The position numbers were made by a program, and so were the translations under genes. DNA of 64,000 nt from Welwitschia mirabilis (lineage: Eukaryota > Gnetophyta > Gnetopsida > Welwitschiales): contig JBOZIK010000001.1 of NCBI GenBank assembly GCA_051453625.1, positions 253,000,053 through 253,064,052 of the forward strand, given 5' to 3'. Of this stretch, positions 1 to 13,400 are shown in pieces (position 1 is the stretch's first letter; each line of letters opens with the position of its first letter). Below the pieces are notes generated by a model, which was given only the letters and a program-made list of their open reading frames with translations, searched no databases and was not told the DNA's origin.

Positions 1-379
1 ATTCTTTTTTACTTTCCCCCCTCTTTTTTGTGTATTTGCCTTTCCCTTGCACTGAAATTAAGCAAAGAAAGCATTTGCTAGGAGTTCAGAAAAAGTTTGT
101 AGAAATTTAAGAAAAGTGTGTGACATTGCGTATCTTTAGGAATTGTAACTGTTTTACAAAAATAATGAATCACGATAATTGTAAGTTTGTAGCTTGTAAT
201 GACTAATAAGAAATGAGTAATGACAACTTCGATTTTTGACAAGCATAGTTTTTTGTTTCATTAAGATCTAATATGGTATATTTCAACACTTGTCTAATAT
301 TTAGAAATGCTCTATGCCTTCTTTGAATGCATAAAAATGCCTTTTTTCTTTCAAAAAATATATGAAAACCCAAACTCTT

Positions 380-492
380 TTAGCCTTCCCTAGTTTCCGC
401 CGAGTTTTGCCGAGTTTGCCGAGTTTGGCTAACGAGTTCGAGTCCAAGTAGCCAAATGAGTTTGGTGCCAAGTCTGAGTTTCACAACCATGG
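380..492. repeat. hAT-like terminal fragment rich in GAGT/CCGAG
   Basis: This short block has reiterated CCGAGTTT and GAGTC-type words. It ends GTTTCACAACCATG, the reverse complement of CATGGTTGTGAAAC, which resembles the ends of the element at 39166-39662. No matching left end was found, so it is a fragment. The rest of 1-1080 is AT-rich and shows nothing else I can identify. Confidence 0.35.
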
Positions 493-1080
493 TTCAAATA
501 CACTCGAATTATGCTTACACCCTGAAATGATAAAAATTCAAAAAGATAAGAATCAAGTGAAGGTAACTCAAAGGTAAAAATGAAAAATAAATAAGAATTG
601 AAGGTTGCATACCTGTGGAGCCACATGGTTGTGTTAAAATTGTCTGCATAACTAGAAAACTCTGGAGTGTCACAGCCATGAATCTCCAAGCAAGTTACTG
701 TACAGATGATGACATGAAAATTCCAACATCTGATTAATTATCAATTGATCATTGTTTATATTTCCAAGAGAATAAGAAAATTCGATACCAGTACTGTCTG
801 TTAAGAAACTCTACCAGAAGGTACATCAGATGCATCCTTATGTCTTGGGTAAGCTCATCGCATAATTGGCAGCTCGCTTATATACTGCAAGTTGTCCAGT
901 TAACATTTTTCAACAGTTTTTTGATTGTACATGCAGGTGGAGTTTATCTTTTTGCATTGGGTACATTTTTCTTAGAAACTATAAATCTGATAAGTGATAA
1001 AATGAAATTTAAGACAGTTTAGATCAAGTATTAAATAAATTCTTCTTATTTACAAAATCTTATCTTCTGTGTGCTGTCCT

Positions 1081-2085
1081 TATTTCTTCTTTGTCATTGA
1101 GGTCATCAAAACCAAACTCACAGTTGAGAACATAAGTGGGAGCATACAAATCAGTCTGAGGCATTGGACCCCATCTCTTTTCAATTATTGCATCAAGTTG
1201 GTCTCCTCCTTCAAACCTAATGTACTATAGCCATTGTATCATACACATACGCCATTGAAGGCTGGTTAGAATCCACCAACCTTAGTTATTTTACTAAGGG
1301 CTCTAGAACCTGTTGCAAAAGAAAATAGAGATGAAAACGAATTACTGAAGAACCACTAGGGTACTCTAAATCAAGTAAGTGACTACTAGTCTAATACTCT
1401 GCTATAAAATAACAAGTTAACAAAGAGTTAGAAAAACTCTGCTACCTTCACAATAAGTCATACATTAAACCAAAAAGTTTTCTCTGGATGATGGAAGTCT
1501 TCTGTGGATGAGGAGTACCATCAATATCATCAAATATCTTTCTTTTGCAATCCATCTTCAGGAGGACTATGCAATCAAGGCCAAGAAGGAGTTTGGGACA
1601 ACTACTCGTTTGAAATAAACAATAGCATGAGCTCTTCGTTGAAGTCCAAAAAGCTCTTCAACATTAGGTAGTTGGTTGCAAGCCTAGTCACTCCAGGCCT
1701 TGTTAATTCCTTACTCTTTGTGAATTGTTGGAGTAAAGAATGTGTTAGATCATGTGCATAAATGAATTTGCAAATTTATTTTGCCTTCTTCATGGTCTGC
1801 AAAAAGTCTTGTAATAAGATGTGAAGGCATTATCATTCCCAAAAATGCATACGGTATAAAGTTGTATAATATAAGTAGAAAAGTGAGAAACATGAAATTG
1901 AGTAATGGCTTCATAAAGGATAACTCACTTGCTTAATCCATGAAAGCTTGCTGATACCCTCAATCAACAAGTCCAAGCAATGTGCAGTACCTGGGGACCA
2001 GTAAATGTGAGTATGTATTTTGTAATCACATTCCAGTGGCTACAAATGCACTAGCATTATCTGTAATGATCTACATATTCAAAAT
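1081..2085 (-). pseudogene. hAT-family transposase relic
   Basis: On the - strand, reading from 2085 downward, hAT transposase blocks appear in order. ITDNASAFVATG is the D-x-A-S motif, and HIYWSPGTAHCLDLLIEGIS is the C/A-x-H-C-L-D-L block. Then come LTRPGVTRLATNYL, EPLVK..LRLVDSNQPSMAY, and near the C-terminus IIEKRW followed by APTYVLN. Several stops and frame changes separate them, so the gene is dead. The usual BED zinc finger and N-terminal part are not visible. The element is antisense to and upstream of the FIP37 exons found here. Confidence 0.8.
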
Positions 2086-4423
2086 GATACAAGACTATCA
2101 TTAATAAGATGTTTTGAAAGGGGACTTTGTAGGAGGGTGTTGTGTGGAATCTATCAAGTGAAAGGATGCTGAGTGGAGGAGCGCTGCTATGGACCTAAGA
2201 AAAATCACAAATTGCTTCAGCAACAATGTTCTTGAAGATTGAGGAATCCAATGAGTGCAGTACTGGAGTGCTGTTGAGAACCCCTAAAAAAATGCCATGC
2301 ACAATGAAAGAGCGTTCGGTAGTGAAAAGAAAGAGGGAGCTGCTATACCAGAATTCTGAGGAAGAGCACTACAGACAATGGAGGTGAAGATTGTTTAGTG
2401 TTCCATTGCTGCTAACTTTGCTGCTGCTGAAATCTCAAAGTTTGAACAAGACCAAAATTTACCTCCTTTTTATTCTTTAATTTCTGCCCATGATTTTTGT
2501 TGATTTGTCGCAAAAATTGGTGCTCACCAGACGTGATTAATTGCTAACAAAAATTCTTCTTGTTAAGAAAAATTGCCTGGTCTTAATCTGATTGGCAACA
2601 TATTAAATTGGCAATAGATTGCCAGATCGGCAATAAACTGCCGATTCTTAATAATTTGATCCACTTGAATAATATTATATTTTATTGTATTTTTTTTGCT
2701 TTTCTATCATTCATGATTCCATGCAATTTTAGGTCATCATTGACGATTCTTGCAATTTGGATCTTTTAGAGGAAAAAGATGTTTCCATTTTAGAGAGATG
2801 TTCCAATCTATACAGAAACCTTATGTTGGGGTTTCATCTTATGCATTTGTGAGATGGAATCATCTAGCCAATGCTGAATAATTGCCAGAGCTTTCCAATC
2901 TATCTTGTTCAATTTATCCATGGCGATAGAAGTGTTTTTCACTCTTGGCCTTTGTATAAGCAGCTCAAGATCTCACTTAGACAAGAAGTTGTCCACCTTA
3001 ATCTTCCATATTCGATAATTACAGCAGTCGAATTTGTTGAGTTGTTCTTTTCAGCATGTACAATGACCCCCACTGAAGAGAGACCAAGAAACTCTATAGA
3101 TGTATAAAACATGATGGATGCCCAAAAATTTTGAACGGACATGTTTCATGCCTATGTGCCTCTCTATGCTTTGCTCTGCAAAGAGATGCCCTTGAGACTA
3201 TTGTCACCTCCAAGATCTAATGCTAATAGTGAAAAAAATATGCAATAGAAATGGGATTATAGTGAATTATCCATAAATGGAAAAATGGTAATACAAATCC
3301 AAAGAAGGGAAAAATAAGGGAAATTACAGCAAAGCAGCATGGACAAATCTTTCGTTAATCATGAATGTAGATAAGTTTATTTTGGCACATGCGCTTAAAT
3401 GTACTTAAAAATAAGACATCCTGAAAACCCTAAGTGACTAAGTAATTGATTGTTGTTGGATAAATCACATCAAAATGAAATTAAGCTAGCTGAATTGTAT
3501 ATGTAATATACAAATATAATTGAATGAGGGAATCTTAGTATGATCACATAGATCCGCATGATCCTTTAAATCAAAGTCTGTGTTGGGGGTATTAAGTTAA
3601 ATTTTACAAGTTGTCAAAGAAAAGGTGGAGGAATATATATTAATATTTTATCTTTTTAGCTTTATTCTTGTTATATTATGTTTTAATGTGGTGATTTTGA
3701 ACATGGTAATTTTGAAACAAAGTGGACAAATGCTTGTATGATCTCCTACTCAAAATATTTTTGTCACTTGTTAATGAATAATGACACTTATTCAGTCCAT
3801 TTTCTTATGTAAAGCTGACAAGTTCCCGTGATCTTGCTCTCTAAAACATTCTTATGAATTACTGTAGAGGTGATACTGCTTTCCGTTACTTACAAAAGGG
3901 CTGTTTTTTTCCTTTCTTTCTTTTTTTTAATAGCAACTCATTGTGCTGCTTTTTTTTTTTAAAAAGAAATGGGCTTTCTTGGGTTTAGAGCAACTCATTT
4001 TCTATTATTAGGAGAAATATTTGAATCGTGCAGATGAAATTTATATTTACACACAAAAACAGATCAGTATAATAAGAAACCTCTTATTTTATTAATTTCC
4101 TCCAGTATTGATTATCATGACTAAACTATTCTATTCATATTTGCTATCAGTAAGAAAGTATTAGTCACAGCACAACTGAAATGGATTTGCTGATGTTATT
4201 CTGTTCAAAATGCTGTCTCTAATGTTTTTGCCACATTTCCAATTAGCTTTCTTGGAAGGATCATGTAGAGGAGGATCATGCACCTGGCACAGAGACAGGG
4301 ATAGTTTTAGACCTTAGAGAGAGGTAGTATGGAATTCATATATTTTGCATTGGCTAGAAGACTACATTATTTTTCCCAAATATAGTACACAATGACCTTA
4401 CTGACTTTTTTTCTTCTTTGCAG
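2086..4423. other. AT-rich non-coding DNA upstream of the first recognised exon
   Basis: No coding motif, RNA gene or clear repeat was found. Small open frames at 2871-3107 (+) and 2939-3142 (-) overlap each other and match nothing I recognise. If exon a is real, this is probably intron. Confidence 0.4.
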
Positions 4424-4460
4424 CCTAAGAAAACGGGAAGAAGAATGTAAAGTTTACCAG
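4424..4460 (+). CDS. FIP37: FIP37 exon a (candidate 37-nt micro-exon)
   Basis: The exon is preceded by a long pyrimidine tract ending TTTGCAG and followed by GTGATG. It supplies the last base of a codon, then LRKREEECKVYQ. This fits the family segment that begins LR, has Cys at the eighth position and ends in Gln before the exon junction, and the phase joins the next exon exactly. It is four residues shorter than the angiosperm segment as I recall it. It could be a chance match, because it is short and 13.4 kb from the next exon. No exon carrying the preceding residues was found in 1-4423. Confidence 0.55.
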
Positions 4461-7400
4461 GTGATGTTTTGGACCTTACCATGCCTCAGTTAGTCATTCT
4501 TTTCTAATGATTATGGTTAATACAATGCTTCCTACCATATAATTGCCTGAACAATATTCTAGTGCATTGGATTCCTTTTTATTAATTAAATACTTGACAC
4601 AATGCTTGATAGAATGAGTTTATATGGAGTTTTATACTTTGTTTTTTTTTTCAATAAATCCCCCATGCAGTAGGTTTTTTTCCAAAGCTGGAAAATCCAT
4701 TGTCTTTGCATTGTAAAATAAATGAATTCTTTTTCTTGTAGGAACGTGAGAAGAAGGGCTTAGTCTTCTACATTTTATATCTAAAGTAACAGTTAGACAT
4801 ACCCTCTCCAGAGTTGACTTCTGTCTGAGGATATGCTTAGCTCTCTAGCCTAAATTCTTTCCAGTTGACCTGGATCTTTTATCCCATGCACCAAAACTCC
4901 ATACAGTGCAACGTGCCATCACTAAGTATCAGATTCTGGCAGTGTTTCTATAGCACTTAAGAGTATCTTTGCCTTTAGTCAATTTCTATGTCAATTCTTG
5001 ACATGATTAGATCGAATTAAAATCATACATTTCTGATGAATGGTAGCACATTAAATTAGAGTTTTCAGTCACCTTAGATCAATGAAAAGCATCCCAGAAT
5101 GGTTCACAGAAGGCAGATTTCATGGCAGCTGTAATAGCTTTTACCTTTTGTCATTAGATTGTCACCATGGTTGCCTCTAATTAGGTAACGATGATTCACA
5201 GCCAACAAGTGCTATTTTCGGTCACTAATGTCTGTATGTTTCTCTATAGGGGTGCCTTGTGTAGGGGTAATTTCTAAGCTTCCTTATTGTTATCTTTTGA
5301 ACTTATGCTTTTATAAAGAATCCGTTTATGTGGTTGCTGTATTTCATAAGGACACACACTTAGGCTTGTCTTCTACATCAGGCCATTATCTGTCCATTTG
5401 TATTTCATGCAGAATATTTGCACACTATGATCTTTATTTAATTATCACATGCTAGGTCCTCTTAGCTATAGTGTTTTGTAATTTCCAAATTTGGTTAAAA
5501 ATATATGATGTTGACATGTTAGTTAAGAACAAGACAGAGTTTCAACAACCCAAAATAGGCCACGAGGTAAGGTGCATAAGGTTGAGAATGCTTTAGCGAA
5601 CCTGAAACTGAAATTAACTTAATAAGACATAGGACATCTTATTTCATCGTTCTTCATGAGGCATCCTAAACACCCTTTTAAGGCATTGTCTCAATAGTCC
5701 ATTTCACCTAGCTATATGGCTTCTGGCCACCTTTACATTCACTGTAACTAAACTCCAACCAGAAGATGGGTTGCATACTTCATACTAATATCCTAAAAAC
5801 TACTTTGCTCATTCAATTTTTATGGTTTTGNNNNNNNNNNCAATCCAATGTATTTATCAATAATTCAATACCATGGAGACAAGCAAAAGATGAACAATGC
5901 CTAAAGTGACTAATATGGGGACCTTATCCTCAAAACAGAATGGGGAAGATACTTTCATACACACAAGGAAAAATAAGTACAGGATTAATACGAGAAAGTT
6001 AAGTTTGCTACATGTGGGGCAAGTGTTTGGAGCCTACAAGAGAGTAATGTTTTTACTTGGCATGTTAGCATAGAAAGACAAATATGAAATGCAAAAGATA
6101 AAGCAGAAATCACGTCAAGATCGTGACAGAGACCAACACCATGTAAAGCTGAAGACAAAGTGAGTGAATAAGTTTCTCTTCTTTATTTTGAAAATCATAT
6201 TTCTTTTGTGGAGATGTCCTTAAATATGCAGCTGATTGTCACAATCATTGGTTGCAACTAGAGTTAAGTTGGATTTCCAATCAATCAAAAGTGATTGATT
6301 TGTTAACTACTCCCAACAATTGACTGCTGCTCATTCCTAATGAATTAAAATGACAAGGTAACGAACTACTCAAATAGTCAAATGCAATATTGATTTGGTA
6401 ATGACTTAGGGTAATCAAATGATCATGTTGTAATGTCAACCTTGTAATTCTCCCTTCAAGATGGGAATGCCACCCTCCCCTATGTGGAAATTAGAGTTTT
6501 GGAGAGAAATCTGACATGGCTCCAGAAGCTTAGTTGGAGGTGGTTAGAGGATATTACTTGTAAACTACACGGCCTGTAGGGGTAAAATATTTGCTACCCC
6601 TACAAAAATATTAAACCCTAACCTATGGTTTCAAACATGGATGAGGTTGGGATTGATTGATGCTAAGGACAAGACAACGCTGTTGTTTTGGGAATGCATT
6701 AGTTTTGCTTAGGGTTCTAAGATACCAGAAATAGCAAAAAATACATCTAAAAACAAAAACTTCCTTCAAAATATAGTAAAAAAGTAATAGAGAAACTTAT
6801 TGTAAAAATAGCATAGAGAAGCATTGTGAGCTTGAAGAAAATACTTCATTATAAATCCCATTATAATTCCAAGCAACAAGACAAATGTATGCCTTAAATA
6901 TTGTAGACAATGATGGAGGAGCTTCCTTTTCTGTTTTGAGAATCCGAAAGAGCAGTATGGGATGGAGTCTAGAGTTTAGGATAAGTTAGGGTTGATTTGC
7001 TTAAGAAGGACAAAGGCAAGAATGCTCAACGAATGATCAGAATGACATTAGATCATAAAGGGTGGTTTTATGGGGTATTTATATATGATTTTTAGTGTTT
7101 TAGGGGACATAGGTGGCAAAACATGGTGGTTTACCTCAAACAGGGTTTTACATGTGCCTGGGAGTCCAAATGAAAGTTATGAGATTATTTTGTCTCTTGG
7201 ACGTAGCGAGGAAGTGGCTCTGTGGGTAGGTTCAGGATGGTGACCATGCTAATGGGTAAAAGGGGGTGCAACCTCACTAGCAGTGTTAGGATAAGAAGGA
7301 AAGCAAAACGATGAGGAACAAACCATCTCACTCATAGTGATGATTCTCAATCGGGATTTTGGCCTCTAGAATCTTGTTTGCCCCAGAAGCAAACTTACAG

Positions 7401-10400
7401 GAAAATTGCAATCCTGGGGGCTGGAATTGCAATTGCCACTGACTATTCCAAAATTGATTCTTGTGATTCTGTGTTTCCAGAATCACTTGGTGGAGACAAT
7501 GCCATTTCAAAGGCAGAACTGGACTTGTCAACATTCTTGTTTGATTTTCTAAGCGCTTGCTGAGCCTTCCCTGTGATTTCTAACTACATTCCAACATGAT
7601 TTCAATTGATTTCAATGGTTTTAAGCCGCTTTTGAAATATACTGTCACTTCAATTTTTCGAAATGCACTGTTTTCAAGATTTAAAATTGGTTTTTTTTGT
7701 TCTTTTTCTTATTCTTCTCTTTTATCTCTTTGTTCTATTCTTTCTTTTCAATGTTAAAGTGGCTAAGTAGTTAACAGGTTCAAATTAGAGTGGAAAACTG
7801 AATTTTTGATTTTCATTAATAGTATGCTGTAATGTTTTTAAAAAAATTATTTAAAGTTATCTCTTTCATTCCAGATTTTCTAGTTGCTTTTATTTCTCTT
7901 CTCGTGGCTGAAACAAATTGGCAAAAGGTGTTTGGTTGGACATGGGCCAAACCAAATTCCACGTCCAGAAAGGCTATATTGGTATTTTGTGATAAAGAAA
8001 GTCATGATGGAGATTCTGGACTTAAATTGCATTTAGGAGAAATAAAGGCCAAAGGTAGATCAGCATGCCCTAAAGCTCCAATTGAACTAAAGAAGAAATG
8101 CCAAACTTGGAATCTTTAGGTTGAGCAAGAACAATCCTATATCTGTCAAACTTTAACATAAAAAAATATATGCATTTTTAGTTTTTGTATTTCATTGTTC
8201 CATGCACTTCTGATTCCTAAATCCTGACATCCTAGCAATTTGGATCATTTTCTGGGGGGCAAACAATTTTGAATTTTAAAACTATGATCTTACTAGATAG
8301 TGGAAAGATGGAGGAGGACTTGGGCATGGGTTAAGTGAGGGGTTTATTGAAGAGCTTAATGTGCTCAATCGAGGTTTTAAGGGTAATAAATCAATGTTTA
8401 CTGACTTTAATTATAAATAAATTTGCATGAAAGAAATCTTACTTTTATCTTTTTGATTTTGAACCATTGGCACTCTCTCTACTTCTTTAAGAGAAGTTTA
8501 ATGATGCTTCTAAAGGGTCTTCAATTGAAGGTAGCTCAACGTAACCCATCATTAGTAAATTTTGAAGGCCATAGCAAGGACATTTCTCTAAGGCACTTAG
8601 TAAGCTTTCAACTAGTGTTTCGCTTGGATGTGATATTTATTGCTATGTTTCTTATCTTATTTTGATTTCTAATGCTACTTATCCTTCAGAACTTTGAGGG
8701 CCTTAGAGATACGTGATGAACCTTTTTCCTCAAGGTGGATTTCACCTTTCTTCTAAGCCATGTTTGCAGGGGGCATTAGTACGATCTTCTAAGTGCTTAT
8801 CCAATACCTTTGTGGAAGTTTGGAAGGGAGTTGAAGACATGTAAGCTGGGAGGTCACCCTTTTGTGTAGAGAACATTGTTGACTAGCTGCGAGTTCCCTT
8901 TAATTTGGGGCAAGGGATTGAACTAGCCTCAGAATATGATAAAGAAGAGGATGCTTAGAGACCGAGCATTTAGTTGTCCTCAGGGGCCAACGTTACTAAC
9001 CCTTTCTCTAAGAAGAGGATGAATGCCATCTTTTTTAAGGAGCCTCTTAGGAGTCTATGCACTTTTTCCCATGTTTGTGTGCTTCTTATTAATAAATCTA
9101 CTACAATTATGCATCAAATTTTCATTTCTTTTTGTGGGTTTATGAGTGGGGAACCTGATATTCCTATGGAACCTATTCAAAAGGAAGGCTTGGATACTAC
9201 AATCCTTGTGAGGCTAACACCAAAACTAGGCGTATTATTGATTAGCTACTCGTTGAAGGTTTGGGAATACAAGCCTTAGGAGTATATGATCCAAGTACAT
9301 CCAAAACCCCTTCATTTCACTAACCCTAATTTTGTTGGACCTTTTGCTATTAAGTCTATTATGGAAAAAGCCACCCTTACAAAACTTCCCTAAAAAAGGG
9401 AACCTTTAAGAACATTACCAAAGGGAAGGAGGGGCCCAAGGGCGCAGGGGAGGAGGGGGTGGGGGGGAAGGCACGGGGGACGNNNNNNNNNNNNNNNNNN
9501 NNNNNNNNNNNNNNNNNNNNNNNNNNNNNNNNNNNNNNNNNNNNNNNNNNNNNNNNNNNNNNNNNNNNNNNNNNNNNNNNNNNNNNNNNNNNNNNNNNNN
9601 NNNNNNNNNNNNNNNNNNNNNNNNNNNNNNNNNNNNNNNNNNNNNNNNNNNNNNNNNNNNNNNNNNNNNNNNNNNNNNNNNNNNNNNNNNNNNNNNNNNN
9701 NNNNNNNNNNNNNNNNNNNNNNNNNNNNNNNNNNNNNNNNNNNNNNNNNNNNNNNNNNNNNNNNNNNNNNNNNNNNNNNNNNNNNNNNNNNNNNNNNNNN
9801 NNNNNNNNNNNNNNNNNNNNNNNNNNNNNNNNNNNNNNNNNNNNNNNNNNNNNNNNNNNNNNNNNNNNNNNNNNNNNNNNNNNNNNNNNNNNNNNNNNNN
9901 NNNNNNNNNNNNNNNNNNNNNNNNNNNNNNNNNNNNNNNNNNNNNNNNNNNNNNNNNNNNNNNNNNNNNNNNNNNNNNNNNNNNNNNNNNNNNNNNNNNN
10001 NNNNNNNNNNNNNNNNNNNNNNNNNNNNNNNNNNNNNNNNNNNNNNNNNNNNNNNNNNNNNNNNNNNNNNNNNNNNNNNNNNNNNNNNNNNNNNNNNNNN
10101 NNNNNNNNNNNNNNNNNNNNNNNNNNNNNNNNNNNNNNNNNNNNNNNNNNNNNNNNNNNNNNNNNNNNNNNNNNNNNNNNNNNNNNNNNNNNNNNNNNNN
10201 NNNNNNNNNNNNNNNNNNNNNNNNNNNNNNNNNNNNNNNNNNNNNNNNNNNNNNNNNNNNNNNNNNNNNNNNNNNNNNNNNNNNNNNNNNNNNNNNGGAA
10301 GGCACGGGGGAAGGGGGGGAGGAGGCGTGGGGGCACACAAGATCCTCCAAGCAAGATGCCCACCTAATAGACTTTTAGAGATCTTTGTGCATAGGGCTCT

Positions 10401-13400
10401 AGAAGCACCTCCCTATGCCAAATTATAGCCTATTTCCATTGGTTCTTGTCATGTTTTGAGCTTATGCTACAACTTTCGACAGCTCCCTTGCTAAGAAGAG
10501 TAAATCTGAAAAGGGATCTAGTGGGAAATCCTTGCTCGTGCTTAAAGGGGGTAGGCTTTAATTTCTCTTGGTGAGTATGTAGTACCTTTCGATTTGTTGG
10601 GGCATAGTCATCTTGCATAGTCTACTTATTGCAAGCTTTAATCCTCCACTTGCTACCAACCTTGATGGTATGAAGTCATTAACCTCTACCCCTCTCCCTC
10701 TAAGTGAGCACCTAGAAACATCATATGCTTTCTACTTTGACCCGTTGAGTATTCTTTATTAATTATCATTGTTACCCTTTTTTGTTCAATTGAGAGTAGG
10801 AGATCTCCCTGCTTACATGACGACGGTCATGAAGAAAGGCATAGAAGCCTTCTTTGAAGAGATATGGAACTAGAGGAGATGAAAGGGAAAATGAGAGAGA
10901 CAAAGAAAAGGGTAATAGATGCAAGAAGGGAAAGGGAGGCAATGAAGTGGGAGCGAGAAGTAATCAAAGCTTAAGGTGGATTTCACCTTCCTTCTAAGCC
11001 ATGCAAGGGACATTAGTAGGTTTTTCTAAGTGCTCCTCCAATACCTTGGTAAAAGTTTGGAAGGGAGTTGAAGGCTTGTAGGTTAAGAGGTCACCCTTTT
11101 ATCTAGAGAACATTGTTGACTAGTTGCAAGTTCCCTTCAATTTGGGGCAAGGGATTGAACTAGCCTCAGAATATGATAAAGAAGAGGACGAGCATCTAGT
11201 NNNNNNNNNNNNNNNNNNNNNNNNNNNNNNNNNNNNNNNNNNNNNNNNNNNNNNNNNNNNNNNNNNNNNNNNNNNNNNNNNNNNNNNNNNNNNNNNNNNN
11301 NNNNNNNNNNNNNNNNNNNNNNNNNNNNNNNNNNNNNNNNNNNNNNNNNNNNNNNNNNNNNNNNNNNNNNNNNNNNNNNNNNNNNNNNNNNNNNNNNNNN
11401 NNNNNNNNNNNNNNNNNNNNNNNNNNNNNNNNNNNNNNNNNNNNNNNNNNNNNNNNNNNNNNNNNNNNNNNNNNNNNNNNNNNNNNNNNNNNNNNNNNNN
11501 NNNNNNNNNNNNNNNNNNNNNNNNNNNNNNNNNNNNNNNNNNNNNNNNNNNNNNNNNNNNNNNNNNNNNNNNNNNNNNNNNNNNNNNNNNNNNNNNNNNN
11601 NNNNNNNNNNNNNNNNNNNNNNNNNNNNNNNNNNNNNNNNNNNNNNNNNNNNNNNNNNNNNNNNNNNNNNNNNNNNNNNNNNNNNNNNNNNNNNNNNNNN
11701 NNNNNNNNNNNNNNNNNNNNNNNNNNNNNNNNNNNNNNNNNNNNNNNNNNNNNNNNNNNNNNNNNNNNNNNNNNNNNNNNNNNNNNNNNNNNNNNNNNNN
11801 NNNNNNNNNNNNNNNNNNNNNNNNNNNNNNNNNNNNNNNNNNNNNNNNNNNNNNNNNNNNNNNNNNNNNNNNNNNNNNNNNNNNNNNNNNNNNNNNNNNN
11901 NNNNNNNNNNNNNNNNNNNNNNNNNNNNNNNNNNNNNNNNNNNNNNNNNNNNNNNNNNNNNNNNNNNNNNNNNNNNNNNNNNNNNNNNNNNNNNNNNNNN
12001 NNNNNNNNNNNNNNNNNNNNNNNNNNNNNNNNNNNNNNNNNNNNNNNNNNNNNNNNNNNNNNNNNNNNNNNNNNNNNNNNNNNNNNNNNNNNNNNNNNNN
12101 NNNNNNNNNNNNNNNNACTTTTCAATTCTCTCTTTTCTTTTCTTTTTTTTTTTTTTTGGGAGAAGGAGCGGGGGTGGTGGTTATGAGTTAGAAGCTTGAT
12201 ATTCCTAGGGAGCCCATCTGAAATGAAGGTTGGACACTATCATCCTTGGGAGGCTAAACACCAAAACTAGGGGGACTATTGATTACCTACTCGATGAAGG
12301 CTTGGGAGGGTAGGCCTTAAGAGTTTATGCTCCAAGTTCATCCAAAGCCCCTTCATAGTTCATATCACTAACCGAAATTTTGTTGGACCTTTTGCCATTA
12401 AGCCTAATCTAGAGAAAGCCACCGTTACCCAACTTCCTCGAAAAGGGGAACCCTTTAAGAACCTTGCCAAGGGGGGAAAAATTAGAGGAAACAGAAGAAC
12501 CTNNNNNNNNNNNNNNNNNNNNNNNNNNNNNNNNNNNNNNNNNNNNNNNNNNNNNNNNNNNNNNNNNNNNNNNNNNNNNNNNNNNNNNNNNNNNNNNNNN
12601 NNNNNNNNNNNNNNNNNNNNNNNNNNNNNNNNNNNNNNNNNNNNNNNNNNNNNNNNNNNNNNNNNNNNNNNNNNNNNNNNNNNNNNNNNNNNNNNNNNNN
12701 NNNNNNNNNNNNNNNNNNNNNNNNNNNNNNNNNNNNNNNNNNNNNNNNNNNNNNNNNNNNNNNNNNNNNNNNNNNNNNNNNNNNNNNNNNNNNNNNNNNN
12801 NNNNNNNNNNNNNNNNNNNNNNNNNNNNNNNNNNNNNNNNNNNNNNNNNNNNNNNNNNNNNNNNNNNNNNNNNNNNNNNNNNNNNNNNNNNNNNNNNNNN
12901 NNNNNNNNNNNNNNNNNNNNNNNNNNNNNNNNNNNNNNNNNNNNNNNNNNNNNNNNNNNNNNNNNNNNNNNNNNNNNNNNNNNNNNNNNNNNNNNNNNNN
13001 NNNNNNNNNNNNNNNNNNNNNNNNNNNNNNNNNNNNNNNNNNNNNNNNNNNNNNNNNNNNNNNNNNNNNNNNNNNNNNNNNNNNNNNNNNNNNNNNNNNN
13101 NNNNNNNNNNNNNNNNNNNNNNNNNNNNNNNNNNNNNNNNNNNNNNNNNNNNNNNNNNNNNNNNNNNNNNNNNNNNNNNNNNNNNNNNNNNNNNNNNNNN
13201 NNNNNNNNNNNNNNNNNNNNNNNNNNNNNNNNNNNNNNNNNNNNNNNNNNNNNNNNNNNNNNNNNNNNNNNNNNNNNNNNNNNNNNNNNNNNNNNNNNNN
13301 NNNNNNNNNNNNNNNNNNNNNNNNNNNNNNNNNNNNNNNNNNNNNNNNNNNNNNNNNNNNNNNNNNNNNNNNNNNNNNNNNNNNNNNNNNNNNNNNNNNN

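Noticed and set aside
2871-3142. Overlapping open frames on both strands near 3 kb as candidate N-terminal FIP37 exon
   Set aside because: Neither encodes the acidic N-terminus followed by a Gly-Met-Ile-Leu-Ser type end expected before exon a, and no suitable donor site follows.
7378-7563. Open frame of 61 codons with a GAGIAIA stretch that superficially resembles a nucleotide-binding motif
   Set aside because: It coincides with a partly inverted, AATTGCAATT-containing repeat and overlaps a frame on the other strand, so it is likely a MITE remnant.
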